In this document: piece after piece, positions 26,204-35,016 of the stretch | Numbering within the stretch: position 1 is the first letter of the stretch | How the letters are laid out: the number at the start of each line of letters is the position of its first letter | Assembly (NCBI GenBank): GCA_022793065.1 | Contig: JAAWCE010000075.1 | Location: forward strand, 1 to 44,531 | Direction of reading: 5' to 3' | Origin: Lachnospiraceae bacterium | Lineage (GTDB): Bacteria; Bacillota; Clostridia; Lachnospirales; Lachnospiraceae | Length of the DNA stretch: 44,531 nucleotides | Program-made: the position numbers and the translations under genes | Notes under the pieces: model-generated | The model's database searches: none | What the model was told of the DNA's origin: nothing | Seen by the model: the letters and a program-made list of their open reading frames with translations, nothing else

Positions 26204-29200
26204 ATGTCATTTGTGCATCTTCATGTCCATACGGAGTATTCCCTTTTGGACGGTTCCAATAAAATAAAAGAGTATGTGTCCCGAGTGAAGGAATTGGGGA
26301 TGGAAAGCGCTGCAATTACGGACCATGGTGTTATGTATGGTGTCATTGATTTCTATCGAGCAGCCAGGGCGGAGGGGATAAAACCCATTCTTGGATGTGA
26401 GATATATGTGGCGCCAGGGTCCCGCTTTGATAAAGAACTTACCGGAGGGGAGGACAGGTATTATCATCTGGTATTGTTGGCAGAGAATAACGTTGGCTAT
26501 GCCAATTTGATGAAGATTGTCAGCAAAGGATTTACAGAAGGGTATTATTATAAACCCCGTGTGGATATGGAAGTCTTGAACCAGTATCATGAAGGGGTGA
26601 TAGCGCTGTCTGCCTGTCTGGCGGGAGAGGTACAGAGATATATTGTAAAGGGGCTGCTGAAAGAAGCCAGGGAGGCCGCAAAGAAATATGAGGCATGCTT
26701 TGGAAAGGGCAATTATTTCCTGGAGCTTCAAGACCATGGATATCCGGAACAAAGGCAGGTAAATACGGAACTGCTGAAAATGAGCCGTGAACTGGAAATT
26801 CCTTTGGTGGCAACCAACGACGTTCATTATACTTATGAAAGCGATGCGGATTCCCATGATATTTTACTTTGTCTTCAGACCGGCAAGAAACTGGCGGACG
26901 AGAACAGGATGCGCTATGAAGGCGGGCAATATTATGTCAAAAGTGAGGAAGAGATGAAGGCGCTATTTCCCTATGCATTGGAAGCATTGGAAAATACGGG
27001 ACGTATTGCAGAGCGCTGTAATGTAGAAATAGAATTTGGAGTCACAAAACTGCCAAAATACGAAGTGCCGGAAGGCTATGATTCCTGGGGATATCTGAAT
27101 AAGCTGTGCAGCGATGGTCTTGCCGAGCGTTATGGTGAAGTGGACCGGCCGGCAGGGAATACGGGCCAGACGCTGCGGGAGCGTTTGGAGTATGAACTTT
27201 CGGTTATTCGGACCATGGGGTATGTGGATTACTTCCTTATTGTATGGGATTTTATCAATTATGCCAGGGAAAATGGTATTCCAGTAGGGCCGGGCAGAGG
27301 GTCCGCGGCTGGGAGCATCGTTTCCTACAGCCTGAAAATTACCAATATTGACCCGATACAATATGATTTGCTTTTTGAACGATTTCTGAATCCGGAGCGT
27401 GTGTCCATGCCCGATATTGATGTTGATTTCTGCTATAACCGCAGGCAGGAGGTCATTGATTATGTAAGCAGGAAATATGGCGCTGAAAAGGTGGTGCAGA
27501 TAGTGACCTTTGGTACATTGGCTGCCAAAGGCGTGATACGGGATGTGGGGAGGGTCATGGATCTGCCTTATGCTTTTGTGGATTCCATTGCCAAAATGGT
27601 GCCAAGGGAATTAAATATTACCATAGACAAAGCATTGGAGAAAAATCCTGAATTTCGGGGACAGTATCAGCAGGACGAGCAGGTACGACGTCTGGTAGAT
27701 ATGAGTAAGCGTTTGGAAGGACTGCCAAGACATGCCTCCATGCATGCTGCGGGGGTGGTGATTTGTCCTGAGGCGGCGGATGAATTTGTACCCCTTTCCC
27801 GGGGAAGCAATGGTACAATTACCACACAGTTTACCATGACTACATTGGAGGAATTGGGGCTGCTGAAAATGGATTTTCTGGGACTGCGGACACTTACAGT
27901 AATCCATGACGCGGTAGAATTTGTGCAGCAGAGTACGGGAAACCGTATAGATATTGACAATCTTGATTATAATGATGAAAAGGTTTACACATCCATAGGT
28001 TCGGGAAAAACGGATGGCATTTTTCAGTTGGAAAGTGGAGGAATGAGAAACTTCATGAAAGAACTGCATCCGGGGAGTCTGGAAGATATTATAGATGGAA
28101 TTTCCCTATATCGTCCGGGACCTATGGATTCCATCCCCAAATACCTTAAAAACAGACATAATCGAAATTCCGTGTCATATGCTTGCCCACAACTGGAACC
28201 CATATTAAAACCTACCCATGGATGTATTATTTACCAGGAACAAGTAATGCAGATTGTACGTGATTTGGGGGGATATACCATGGGCCGCAGCGACCTTGTG
28301 CGCCGTGCCATGAGTAAGAAAAAACATGCCGTGATGGAGAAAGAGCGTGTAAATTTTATCTATGGAAATGAAGCGGAAGGGGTGCCGGGATGTATTTCTA
28401 AGGGAATTGATGAGAAGGTGGCCAACAGTATCTTTGATGATATGATTGATTTTGCTGAATATGCCTTTAACAAGTCTCATGCGGCTGGATATGCAGTGGT
28501 GGCTTATCAAACAGCCTATCAAAAGTATTATTATCCCGTGGAGTTTATGGCAGCGCTATTGACTTCTGTGATAGATAATCCGAAAAAGGTAGCGGAATAT
28601 ATTTTAACTTGCCGCAATATGGGAATCAAGCTGCTTCCGCCGGATATTAATCGTGGAAGAAGGGGATTTTCCGTTCATGATGGATGTATCCAGTATGCCC
28701 TGAACGCCATTAAGGGCGTGGGAGGGTCAGTGATTGAAGATATTGTGGAAGAACGTGAACAAAGAGGTCCTTTTGCCAATTTGAAAGATTTTATCACACG
28801 CACCGCGGAAAAAGAAGTGAATAAACGGGTGCTGGAAAACTTAATTAAAGCTGGAGCGCTGGACGGGCTGGAGGGAACCAGGAAGCAGTTTATGAGTGTA
28901 TATGTACAGATTTTGGATCGTATCTCGAAGGATAAGAAGAGTAATCTGGCAGGGCAGTTGTCTTTATTTGATATTGCGGAAGAGTCACAGAAAGAGGAAT
29001 TTGATATTCGGATGCCGCAGGTGGGCGAGTATGAGAAAGATATGCTGCTGGCATTTGAAAAGGAAGTGTTAGGAATCTATCTTAGCGGTCATCCATTGGA
29101 ATCTTATCAGGCATTATGGCAGAAATATATCACCAATAACACAAATGATTTTATGCTGGATGAAGACACGGGCAGTACGCAGGTGGAAGGAAAGTATGAA

Positions 29201-29839
29201 GCCATAGTGGGCGGATTGATTGCCAATAAGACGGTAAAATATACGAAAAATGATAAAATTATGGCTTTTTTGAACCTGGAAGATATGGTGGGAAATGTGG
29301 AGGTTGTGGTATTTCCGGGAGAATATGAGAGATATGGAGCGCTGCTTTCAGAAGATGCCAAAGTATTTGTCAAGGGAAGGATATCATTGGAGGAAGAAAA
29401 GGATGGTAAGCTAATATGTGAGCAGATTGTCAGTTTTGAAGAAGCGGCCGGAAGAAATGAAGGGGAGCTATTTCGCAGTCGTTATGACAGAGATGGTTTC
29501 CGGGGAAGCAGGCAGAGCGGAGTGGGATCAAGAGGAAAAATGGACAGAAGGCAAAGTGGAATTGCCGGCGGGAGAACGGACGGACAACAGAGCGGCGTGC
29601 CCAAAGGCATTTGGATTCAGTTCCCAAATGCAGATGCGTATCGGTCCAGAGAACAGGAGCTTTTTTCTGCAATAGCAGATTCAGATGGAAATGATGATGT
29701 GGTGATTTATTTGCGGGATACCAAATCGTATAAGCCTTTGCCGCCCAATCGGCGGGTAAATGTGGATGATATCTTGCGGCAAAAGCTCACGGATCTATTT
29801 GGACAAGAGAATGTAAAACAGGTGGGCGGAGCAAAGTAA
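26204..29839 (+). CDS. dnaE: DNA polymerase III alpha subunit
   Basis: A replicative polymerase of 1211 residues. The PHP domain leads (FVHLHVHTEYSLLDG, ITDHGVMYG), the palm has the catalytic Asp404, Asp406 and Asp408 (PDIDVDF), followed by the fingers (GIFQLESGGMRNFMKEL) and the helix-hairpin-helix region. An OB domain (about 1005-1085) leads to a Gly/Arg/Ser/Gln-rich linker (about 1091-1125, with RQSG, RQSG, QQSG recurring) and a final beta-rich domain of about 85 residues. This is DnaE rather than PolC, since no inserted exonuclease is present. A 9-bp inverted repeat (26131-26139 with 26170-26178) lies in the leader. Confidence 0.96.
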   Translation: MSFVHLHVHTEYSLLDGSNKIKEYVSRVKELGMESAAITDHGVMYGVIDFYRAARAEGIKPILGCEIYVAPGSRFDKELTGGEDRYYHLVLLAENNVGYANLMKIVSKGFTEGYYYKPRVDMEVLNQYHEGVIALSACLAGEVQRYIVKGLLKEAREAAKKYEACFGKGNYFLELQDHGYPEQRQVNTELLKMSRELEIPLVATNDVHYTYESDADSHDILLCLQTGKKLADENRMRYEGGQYYVKSEEEMKALFPYALEALENTGRIAERCNVEIEFGVTKLPKYEVPEGYDSWGYLNKLCSDGLAERYGEVDRPAGNTGQTLRERLEYELSVIRTMGYVDYFLIVWDFINYARENGIPVGPGRGSAAGSIVSYSLKITNIDPIQYDLLFERFLNPERVSMPDIDVDFCYNRRQEVIDYVSRKYGAEKVVQIVTFGTLAAKGVIRDVGRVMDLPYAFVDSIAKMVPRELNITIDKALEKNPEFRGQYQQDEQVRRLVDMSKRLEGLPRHASMHAAGVVICPEAADEFVPLSRGSNGTITTQFTMTTLEELGLLKMDFLGLRTLTVIHDAVEFVQQSTGNRIDIDNLDYNDEKVYTSIGSGKTDGIFQLESGGMRNFMKELHPGSLEDIIDGISLYRPGPMDSIPKYLKNRHNRNSVSYACPQLEPILKPTHGCIIYQEQVMQIVRDLGGYTMGRSDLVRRAMSKKKHAVMEKERVNFIYGNEAEGVPGCISKGIDEKVANSIFDDMIDFAEYAFNKSHAAGYAVVAYQTAYQKYYYPVEFMAALLTSVIDNPKKVAEYILTCRNMGIKLLPPDINRGRRGFSVHDGCIQYALNAIKGVGGSVIEDIVEEREQRGPFANLKDFITRTAEKEVNKRVLENLIKAGALDGLEGTRKQFMSVYVQILDRISKDKKSNLAGQLSLFDIAEESQKEEFDIRMPQVGEYEKDMLLAFEKEVLGIYLSGHPLESYQALWQKYITNNTNDFMLDEDTGSTQVEGKYEAIVGGLIANKTVKYTKNDKIMAFLNLEDMVGNVEVVVFPGEYERYGALLSEDAKVFVKGRISLEEEKDGKLICEQIVSFEEAAGRNEGELFRSRYDRDGFRGSRQSGVGSRGKMDRRQSGIAGGRTDGQQSGVPKGIWIQFPNADAYRSREQELFSAIADSDGNDDVVIYLRDTKSYKPLPPNRRVNVDDILRQKLTDLFGQENVKQVGGAK

Positions 29840-29860
29840 GGCAAATGAAGCAATCTTCTA

Positions 29861-29889
29861 TTGAAAAGGAAAGAAAAAAGGAATAAAAT
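29861..29889 (+). promoter_or_regulatory. Promoter of pfkA
   Basis: TTGAAA (29861-29866), 17 bases, TAAAAT (29884-29889), about 42 bases before the start codon. Confidence 0.6.
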
Positions 29890-29930
29890 AGAAAAATGTG
29901 GAAAGGGAATAAGGAGCAGGAGGTCAGGTT

Positions 29931-30905
29931 ATGGCAAATCAAGTTAAGACAATTGCGGTATTGACGAGCGGAGGGGACGCGCCGGGGATGAATGCGGCGA
30001 TTAGATCCGTGGTGAGGACCGCCATATTCAGAGGATTGAAGGTAAAGGGAATTAAAAAAGGGTATAATGGATTATTGAATGAGGACATTATAGATATGGA
30101 GCCTCGTCATGTATCCGACATTATTCAGAGAGGCGGCACGGTTTTAGGGACTGCCAGGTGTCTCGAATTTACGAAGCTTGAGTATCAGCAGAAGGGAGTG
30201 GAAATCTGCAGAAAGCATGGTATTGACGGCATTGTGGTAATTGGCGGAGACGGTTCGTATCGGGGAGCGCAGGCGCTTTCCAGGCTGGGGATTAATACAG
30301 TAGGACTTCCGGGAACAATTGATTTGGATATTGCGTGTACGGAGTATACCATAGGTTTTGATACGGCAGTGAATACTGCCATGCAGGCGATAGATAAGGT
30401 GAAAGATACTTCTTCCTCCCACGAACGCTGCAGTATTATAGAAGTTATGGGGCGGCACGCAGGATATATTGCCCTTTGGTGCGGTATAGCAAACGGTGCG
30501 GAGGACATTCTTCTGCCGGAGAAATATCATTATGATGAACAGGAAATCATTAATAATATTATTGGAAGCCGTAAAAAGGGTAAAACCCATCATCTGATTA
30601 TCAATGCGGAGGGAATTGGACACTCTACATCAATGGCAAGGAGAATTGAGGCGGCAACGGGTATTGAAACCAGGGCAACCATTTTGGGATACATGCAGAG
30701 AGGAGGCAATCCTACTGCAATGGACCGTTACTATGCTTCTATTATGGGGGCCTATGCGGTGGATATTATGATAGAGGGTAAAAGTAACCGTGTCGTTGGA
30801 TATAGGCATGGGCAATTTACAGATTTTGATATTGAAGAGGCTTTGCAGATGCAGAAGAGTATTGACGAATACCAGTATGAAATAGCAAAAGTACTTACCA
30901 TTTAA
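29931..30905 (+). CDS. pfkA: ATP-dependent 6-phosphofructokinase
   Basis: The 324-residue glycolytic enzyme phosphorylates fructose 6-phosphate. It has LTSGGDAPGMNAAIR at the start, the ATP site IGGDGSYRGA and MGRHAGYIALWCG. The Gly at the GGDG position (Gly108) points to ATP rather than pyrophosphate as donor. The catalytic segment reads PGTIDLDIACTEYTIGFDTA; most PfkA enzymes have TIDND, so Asn is replaced by Leu while both aspartates remain. Length and the rest are normal. AGGAGG-like sequence lies about ten bases before the ATG. Confidence 0.94.
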   Translation: MANQVKTIAVLTSGGDAPGMNAAIRSVVRTAIFRGLKVKGIKKGYNGLLNEDIIDMEPRHVSDIIQRGGTVLGTARCLEFTKLEYQQKGVEICRKHGIDGIVVIGGDGSYRGAQALSRLGINTVGLPGTIDLDIACTEYTIGFDTAVNTAMQAIDKVKDTSSSHERCSIIEVMGRHAGYIALWCGIANGAEDILLPEKYHYDEQEIINNIIGSRKKGKTHHLIINAEGIGHSTSMARRIEAATGIETRATILGYMQRGGNPTAMDRYYASIMGAYAVDIMIEGKSNRVVGYRHGQFTDFDIEEALQMQKSIDEYQYEIAKVLTI

Positions 30906-30920
30906 AATTTTTAAAATTAT

Positions 30921-30951
30921 AACAGTTCGGTCCTAGGCTGAACTGTTATTT
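30921..30951 (+). terminator. Possible terminator after pfkA
   Basis: AACAGTTC (30921-30928) pairs with GAACTGTT (30940-30947), followed by ATTTCT. The T-run is short, so termination may be partial. Confidence 0.5.
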
Positions 30952-30996
30952 CTGTTATGATATATATGGCTGCAAAATGCAGAGAACGGAGTGCAA

Positions 30997-31794
30997 ATGA
31001 TTACCAGCAATGCAAATCCCAGAGTGAAACAAGTGGTATTATGGCAGACGAAAGCAAAGGAAAGGCGCAGCGCCGGCGTTTTTTTGGCGGAGGGATTTAA
31101 GATGTTTGATGAGGCCCCGGAGGGATGGATTCAAGAGGTGTATGTTTCTGCCGAGGCATTGAATAAGATAGAGAGGAATTCCGAAGTTTGGGCAAAGTTA
31201 GAACGAGTGGGATATGAGACTGTGACAGCAGAAGTATTCCGGAAGATGTCGGATACGCAAACGCCCCAAGGAATCCTGTGCGTGGTTAAGCGGCCGGAAT
31301 ATGTGCTGGAAGAATTGTTGACGGCAGAAAGGCCGTTATTGCTGGTGCTGGAAGGATTGCAAGATCCGGGCAATTTGGGTACCATTGTCAGAACCGGTGA
31401 GGGAGCGGGCGTAACAGGGATAATTGTAAGCGCTGGAACTGTGGATATGTATCATCCCAAAACCATCAGGTCAACCATGGGTTCTATATACCGTGTGCCT
31501 TTTGTCTGTGCAGATGATTTGGGAGAAGTTATGGACAGGATGGGGGAAAAAGGCATCCGTACATATGCGGCGCATTTGAATGGAAAAAAGTATTATGACA
31601 GTTTTTCTTTTTGTGAAGGCAGCGCTTTTCTGATAGGAAATGAGGGCGCTGGTTTAGGGAGGGAATTGGCGGAAAAAGCAGATGAATTTTTGAAAATTCC
31701 CATGGAAGGACAGGTGGAATCACTCAATGCCGCAGTTGCGGCATCGTTGTTGATGTATGAAGCCCATCGTCAGCGGCATGTGACAGGAATGTAA
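30997..31794 (+). CDS. TrmH/SpoU family RNA 2'-O-ribose methyltransferase
   Basis: The 265-residue protein would methylate a ribose in rRNA or tRNA using SAM bound in a knot. An N-terminal substrate-binding part (VKQVVLWQTKAKERRSAGVFLAEG) is followed by the three SPOUT motifs: DPGNLGTIVRTGEGAG, FLIGNEGAGLGRELAE and IPMEGQVESLNAAVAASLLMYE. It is likely a 23S rRNA (RlmB/TsnR-like) enzyme, but the target cannot be told. ATG 30997 is preferred, with GGAG six bases upstream; the GTG two codons earlier overlaps that site. It lies 58 bases before proC. Confidence 0.88.
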   Translation: MITSNANPRVKQVVLWQTKAKERRSAGVFLAEGFKMFDEAPEGWIQEVYVSAEALNKIERNSEVWAKLERVGYETVTAEVFRKMSDTQTPQGILCVVKRPEYVLEELLTAERPLLLVLEGLQDPGNLGTIVRTGEGAGVTGIIVSAGTVDMYHPKTIRSTMGSIYRVPFVCADDLGEVMDRMGEKGIRTYAAHLNGKKYYDSFSFCEGSAFLIGNEGAGLGRELAEKADEFLKIPMEGQVESLNAAVAASLLMYEAHRQRHVTGM

Positions 31795-31852
31795 AAAACG
31801 CAGGCCCACGCTTTGGCGTTGTCAGGCAGCGATTTGGAATAGGAGTAATAAA

Positions 31853-32650
31853 ATGAAAATAGGGTTTATAGGTTTGGGGAATATGGCCACTGCTATGATA
31901 GGGGGAATATTGGGAAAGGGTCTGGCAAAAGCCGAAGACGTGATTGGATCTTCTATAACAGAGGCTACCAGGAACAAAATCAGAGAAAAATATGCAATTA
32001 AAACCATATCTAATAACAGAGAAGTTGCGTATTTAGCAGATATACTGTTTTTAGCGGTAAAGCCCAATGTGCTTTCGGATGTTATTGATGAGATCCGGGA
32101 TGTGGTTGGATATGAGTGTCTGGTGGTCAGTATTGCAGCAGGTAAGGATTTGAAATGGTTGAAGGAAACTTTTAACAGGCCGGAACTTAAGATTGTCCGG
32201 TGTATGCCCAATACGCCCGCGCTGGTAATGGAAGGATGTACAGGAATCTGTGCCGGAAAAGAAGTGTCTCAGGAGGCGCTTGCCAGGGTTGTGAAGTTGA
32301 CGGAAGCATTTGGGAGGGCGAGTGTGGTTCCGGAACATTTGATGGATGCTGTGGTGGGAGTCAGCGGCAGTGCGCCGGCTTATGTATTTTTGTTTATCGA
32401 GGCTATGGCAGACGGGGCGGTAGCAGCCGGAATGATCAGAAAGCAGGCGTATGAATTTGCGGCGCAGGCGGTGCTCGGCAGCGCCAAAATGGTACTGGAA
32501 ACAGGACTGCATCCCGGACAACTGAAAGACATGGTATGTTCTCCCGGAGGCACTACCATTCAGGCGGTAAAGGTTCTGGAGGAAAAAGGGATGCGCGCTG
32601 CGGTGATGGATGCTATGGAAGCATGTATTGAAAAGTCCAGGAATATGTAA
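31853..32650 (+). CDS. proC: Pyrroline-5-carboxylate reductase
   Basis: ProC performs the last step of proline synthesis, reducing pyrroline-5-carboxylate with NAD(P)H. The 265 residues show a Rossmann start MKIGFIGLGNMATAMIGG, RCMPNTPALVMEG and the family signature SGSAPAYVFLFIEAMADGAVAAGM, followed by SPGGTTIQAVKVLEEKGMR. It is complete. An AATAGGAG ribosome site precedes the ATG. proA and proB are not in the window. Confidence 0.95.
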   Translation: MKIGFIGLGNMATAMIGGILGKGLAKAEDVIGSSITEATRNKIREKYAIKTISNNREVAYLADILFLAVKPNVLSDVIDEIRDVVGYECLVVSIAAGKDLKWLKETFNRPELKIVRCMPNTPALVMEGCTGICAGKEVSQEALARVVKLTEAFGRASVVPEHLMDAVVGVSGSAPAYVFLFIEAMADGAVAAGMIRKQAYEFAAQAVLGSAKMVLETGLHPGQLKDMVCSPGGTTIQAVKVLEEKGMRAAVMDAMEACIEKSRNM

Positions 32651-32762
32651 TAAACATGTGGAAAATGATAAATTGAAATGGAAAAATATGGTTTGGAAGT
32701 TGCCATAAAAAAGAAATAAAATCCAATAAATTTGAACCAAATATTTTATTTGCAAGCAAAAC

Positions 32763-32791
32763 TTGACAATCTCATTAACTTCTGATATAAT
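32763..32791 (+). promoter_or_regulatory. Consensus sigma-A promoter of the SleB-like gene
   Basis: A perfect TTGACA (32763-32768), 17 bases and a perfect TATAAT (32786-32791). The leader is about 88 bases. This implies strong vegetative transcription rather than sporulation-only expression. Confidence 0.9.
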
Positions 32792-32885
32792 CCGTGTAAC
32801 AAATTTAATAACTTTGTAATATCTTTCTTAAGAAAGCTGAAAGATTTTCCAGAGAACTACAATTTGTTGAATGGAGGTAAATGAG

Positions 32886-33965
32886 ATGGCAAAGAGCAAA
32901 AGAATGTCTGTAGCGGTGATGGGAGCTATGGTATTATCCCTGAGCATGCATGCAGGCATAGTTGTACAGGCGGGCGAAAGTGACGGTCTGGAACAACTTC
33001 GCGGAGGCGTGGCGGCCGTATTGAACCCTGGGACGTCTAACTCTGTTGACATTGTAAATGCTACTGCGAAAAAATTAAATCTTGAATTATTGGAATTAAA
33101 GGAAGAAATGCAGACAGGCAGACTTGTGATGGCAAATGTGTCAAATTCGTTGAATGTGCGTGCGGAAGCCAATGAGGATGCCGAGAAAGTCGGAATGTTA
33201 TATAAGGATTGCGGCGGGACGATTCTTGAGCGGCGGGATGGCTGGACTAAGCTTCAGTCCGGAAATATCATTGGGTGGGCATCCGATGAATATCTGCTGT
33301 TTGATGAGGCGGCGGAGGATTTAGCGAACAGTGTGGGCAAGATGGTTGCTACTGTTGACACCGAAGCGCTTTATGTAAGAACACAGCCTAATACGGAAGC
33401 AGATTCTTATGGTGTCTTTCCCAAAGGTGAAGTGGTAGAGGTTTTGAATGAAGGGGAAGACGGATGGATTTGTGTGGATTATGAGGGAAATGACGGATAT
33501 GTGTCCTCAGAATATGTCGTATTGGATTTTATCATAGATGCAGGAGAGACCGTTGGTGAAATTGAGGCCAGAGAAAAAGAAGAGGAAGAGGCAAAGCGAC
33601 ATGTAAATTATGGAGAATTCTCCACAGATGTAGATACAACAATGCTTTTGGCAGCATTAATTCAATGTGAAGCCGGCGGAGAGATTTATGAAGGCCAGGT
33701 TGCCGTTGGAGCGGTTGTTATGAATCGAGTGAGAAATTCCGCATATCCCAATACCATACATGGAGTCATATATGCTTCGGGGCAGTTTACACCGGCTATG
33801 ACCGGCAAATTGGATCAGGTATATGCCAGCGGAAATATATATGAAAGCTGTATCAGAGCGGCGAAAGACGCTTTGGCGGGCACATCCAATGTGGGAGATT
33901 TGACCCATTTCCGTCGAAATAATGGTCGTGAGGGACTGGTCATCGGAAATCATGTGTTCTATTAA
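32886..33965 (+). CDS. Secreted cell wall hydrolase with two SH3 domains (SleB/CwlJ-like)
   Basis: The 359-residue protein begins with a signal peptide (basic start, hydrophobic 8-28, likely cut after VQA). Two bacterial SH3 domains follow (about 82-138, NSLNVRAEA; about 154-213, EALYVRTQP), then a charged linker (225-240) and a hydrolase-2 domain (about 250-359) with the catalytic Glu in CEAGGE (Glu262), NRVRNSAYPNTIHGVIY and the ending THFRRNN...NHVFY. SleB acts on spore cortex in bacilli; here a consensus vegetative promoter suggests a wall-growth role. ATG 32886 has GGAGG nine bases upstream; ATG 32871 does not. Confidence 0.88.
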   Translation: MAKSKRMSVAVMGAMVLSLSMHAGIVVQAGESDGLEQLRGGVAAVLNPGTSNSVDIVNATAKKLNLELLELKEEMQTGRLVMANVSNSLNVRAEANEDAEKVGMLYKDCGGTILERRDGWTKLQSGNIIGWASDEYLLFDEAAEDLANSVGKMVATVDTEALYVRTQPNTEADSYGVFPKGEVVEVLNEGEDGWICVDYEGNDGYVSSEYVVLDFIIDAGETVGEIEAREKEEEEAKRHVNYGEFSTDVDTTMLLAALIQCEAGGEIYEGQVAVGAVVMNRVRNSAYPNTIHGVIYASGQFTPAMTGKLDQVYASGNIYESCIRAAKDALAGTSNVGDLTHFRRNNGREGLVIGNHVFY

Positions 33966-34013
33966 TTATTCCTGAGATTTGAATATAATGTTATAATATA
34001 ATAGTTGTGATAG

Positions 34014-34044
34014 ACGGCGTTGCATGAGTGCAATGCCGTTTTTT
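34014..34044 (+). terminator. Terminator after the SleB-like gene
   Basis: ACGGCGTTGCA (34014-34024) pairs with TGCAATGCCGT (34029-34039), then T6. Confidence 0.93.
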
Positions 34045-34190
34045 CTGCTTTTTCAAAACTGGGAAAGCAGCAAATGAAAAGATTGTTGGGATGAAATGGG
34101 AGTGGGCTTTTTGGAGAAATACATTGCTGAAATAGTTTTTTTGTAGTAAACTAATATTGTACCTGAGAAAAGGCAAAGAGGAGTGATTGA

Positions 34191-34925
34191 ATGGGTGAAA
34201 TGATGATTTTCTGGTTGGTTTTGCTGATTGTATGTATTGTGATTGAGCTGCCGACCATGGGGCTTACCACTATTTGGTTTGCCGGAGGGGCATTGGTGGC
34301 AATATTGGCAGCCCTGTTACATGCGCCTGTGTTCTTGCAGGTGATTTTATTCCTGTTGGTTTCTTTGCTGCTCTTATTCTTTACAAGGCCCATAGCGGTA
34401 AAATACTTTAACAAAGATCGTGTGAAGACAAATGTGGAAAGTATGGTTGGCAGGCAAGCCATTGTTACCAGTGAGATATTTAACTTGCAGGCCACCGGGC
34501 AAGTTACAGTGGGAGGGCAGGAATGGAGTGCTAGAAGCTGTGATGATCAGATGCGGATACCGGAGGGAAGTGTGGTGACCGTAGTGGCAATTCATGGTGT
34601 GAAGCTGATTGTGAAAGTGGATGCAAGGCTAAACGACAAGATTTCTATGGAGCATGGAATGTGGGAAAGGGCCGATAAAATGTCTTCGGCAGGAGAGACA
34701 GTCCAAATAGAAGAAATGTCACAAACGGAAGCAGCCCAAACAGAGGGAATGTCTTCAGCAGGAGAAGCAGGCCAAACAGAAGGAATGTCTTCGGCAGGAG
34801 AAGCAGACCAAACAGAAGGAATGTCTTCGGCAGGAGAAGCAGACCAAATGAAAGGGATATCACAAGTGGAAGAAGCAGGCCAAATGGAAGAAATATCGCA
34901 GGCGGAAGAAGCGGACCAGTCCTAA
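34191..34925 (+). CDS. NfeD-like membrane protein with repeat tail
   Basis: This 244-residue protein has three membrane helices (about 4-20, 25-43, 47-65) and a soluble OB-fold (about 83-145, VGRQAIVTSEIFNLQATGQVTV), the short NfeD form that pairs with SPFH proteins in membrane organisation. From residue 164 on it has about seven 12-residue repeats such as MSSAGEADQTEG, acidic and low in complexity, not part of the family core. The stop falls inside a repeat. The SPFH gene follows 91 bases later. A modest promoter TTGCTG-17-TAAACT lies at 34124-34152. Confidence 0.85.
   Translation: MGEMMIFWLVLLIVCIVIELPTMGLTTIWFAGGALVAILAALLHAPVFLQVILFLLVSLLLLFFTRPIAVKYFNKDRVKTNVESMVGRQAIVTSEIFNLQATGQVTVGGQEWSARSCDDQMRIPEGSVVTVVAIHGVKLIVKVDARLNDKISMEHGMWERADKMSSAGETVQIEEMSQTEAAQTEGMSSAGEAGQTEGMSSAGEADQTEGMSSAGEADQMKGISQVEEAGQMEEISQAEEADQS
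34680..34922 (+). repeat. 36-base coding minisatellite in the NfeD tail
   Basis: ATGTCTTCGGCAGGAGAAGC and the following 16 bases recur with a 36-base period; the third to fifth units are almost identical. Flanking units are degenerate. The array can gain or lose units without a frameshift. Confidence 0.85.
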
Positions 34926-35016
34926 GAAACATCACAAGAAGTTGAAGCAGAGCGTGTGGAAGGGGAATTTAGTTTATTGTGCGCTGTCGTTGATACAGTG
35001 CGGAAAGAGGTAAAAT

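Noticed and set aside
34645..34935. Hydrophobic repeat protein on the minus strand
   Set aside because: It is the reverse of the acidic NfeD repeat tail.
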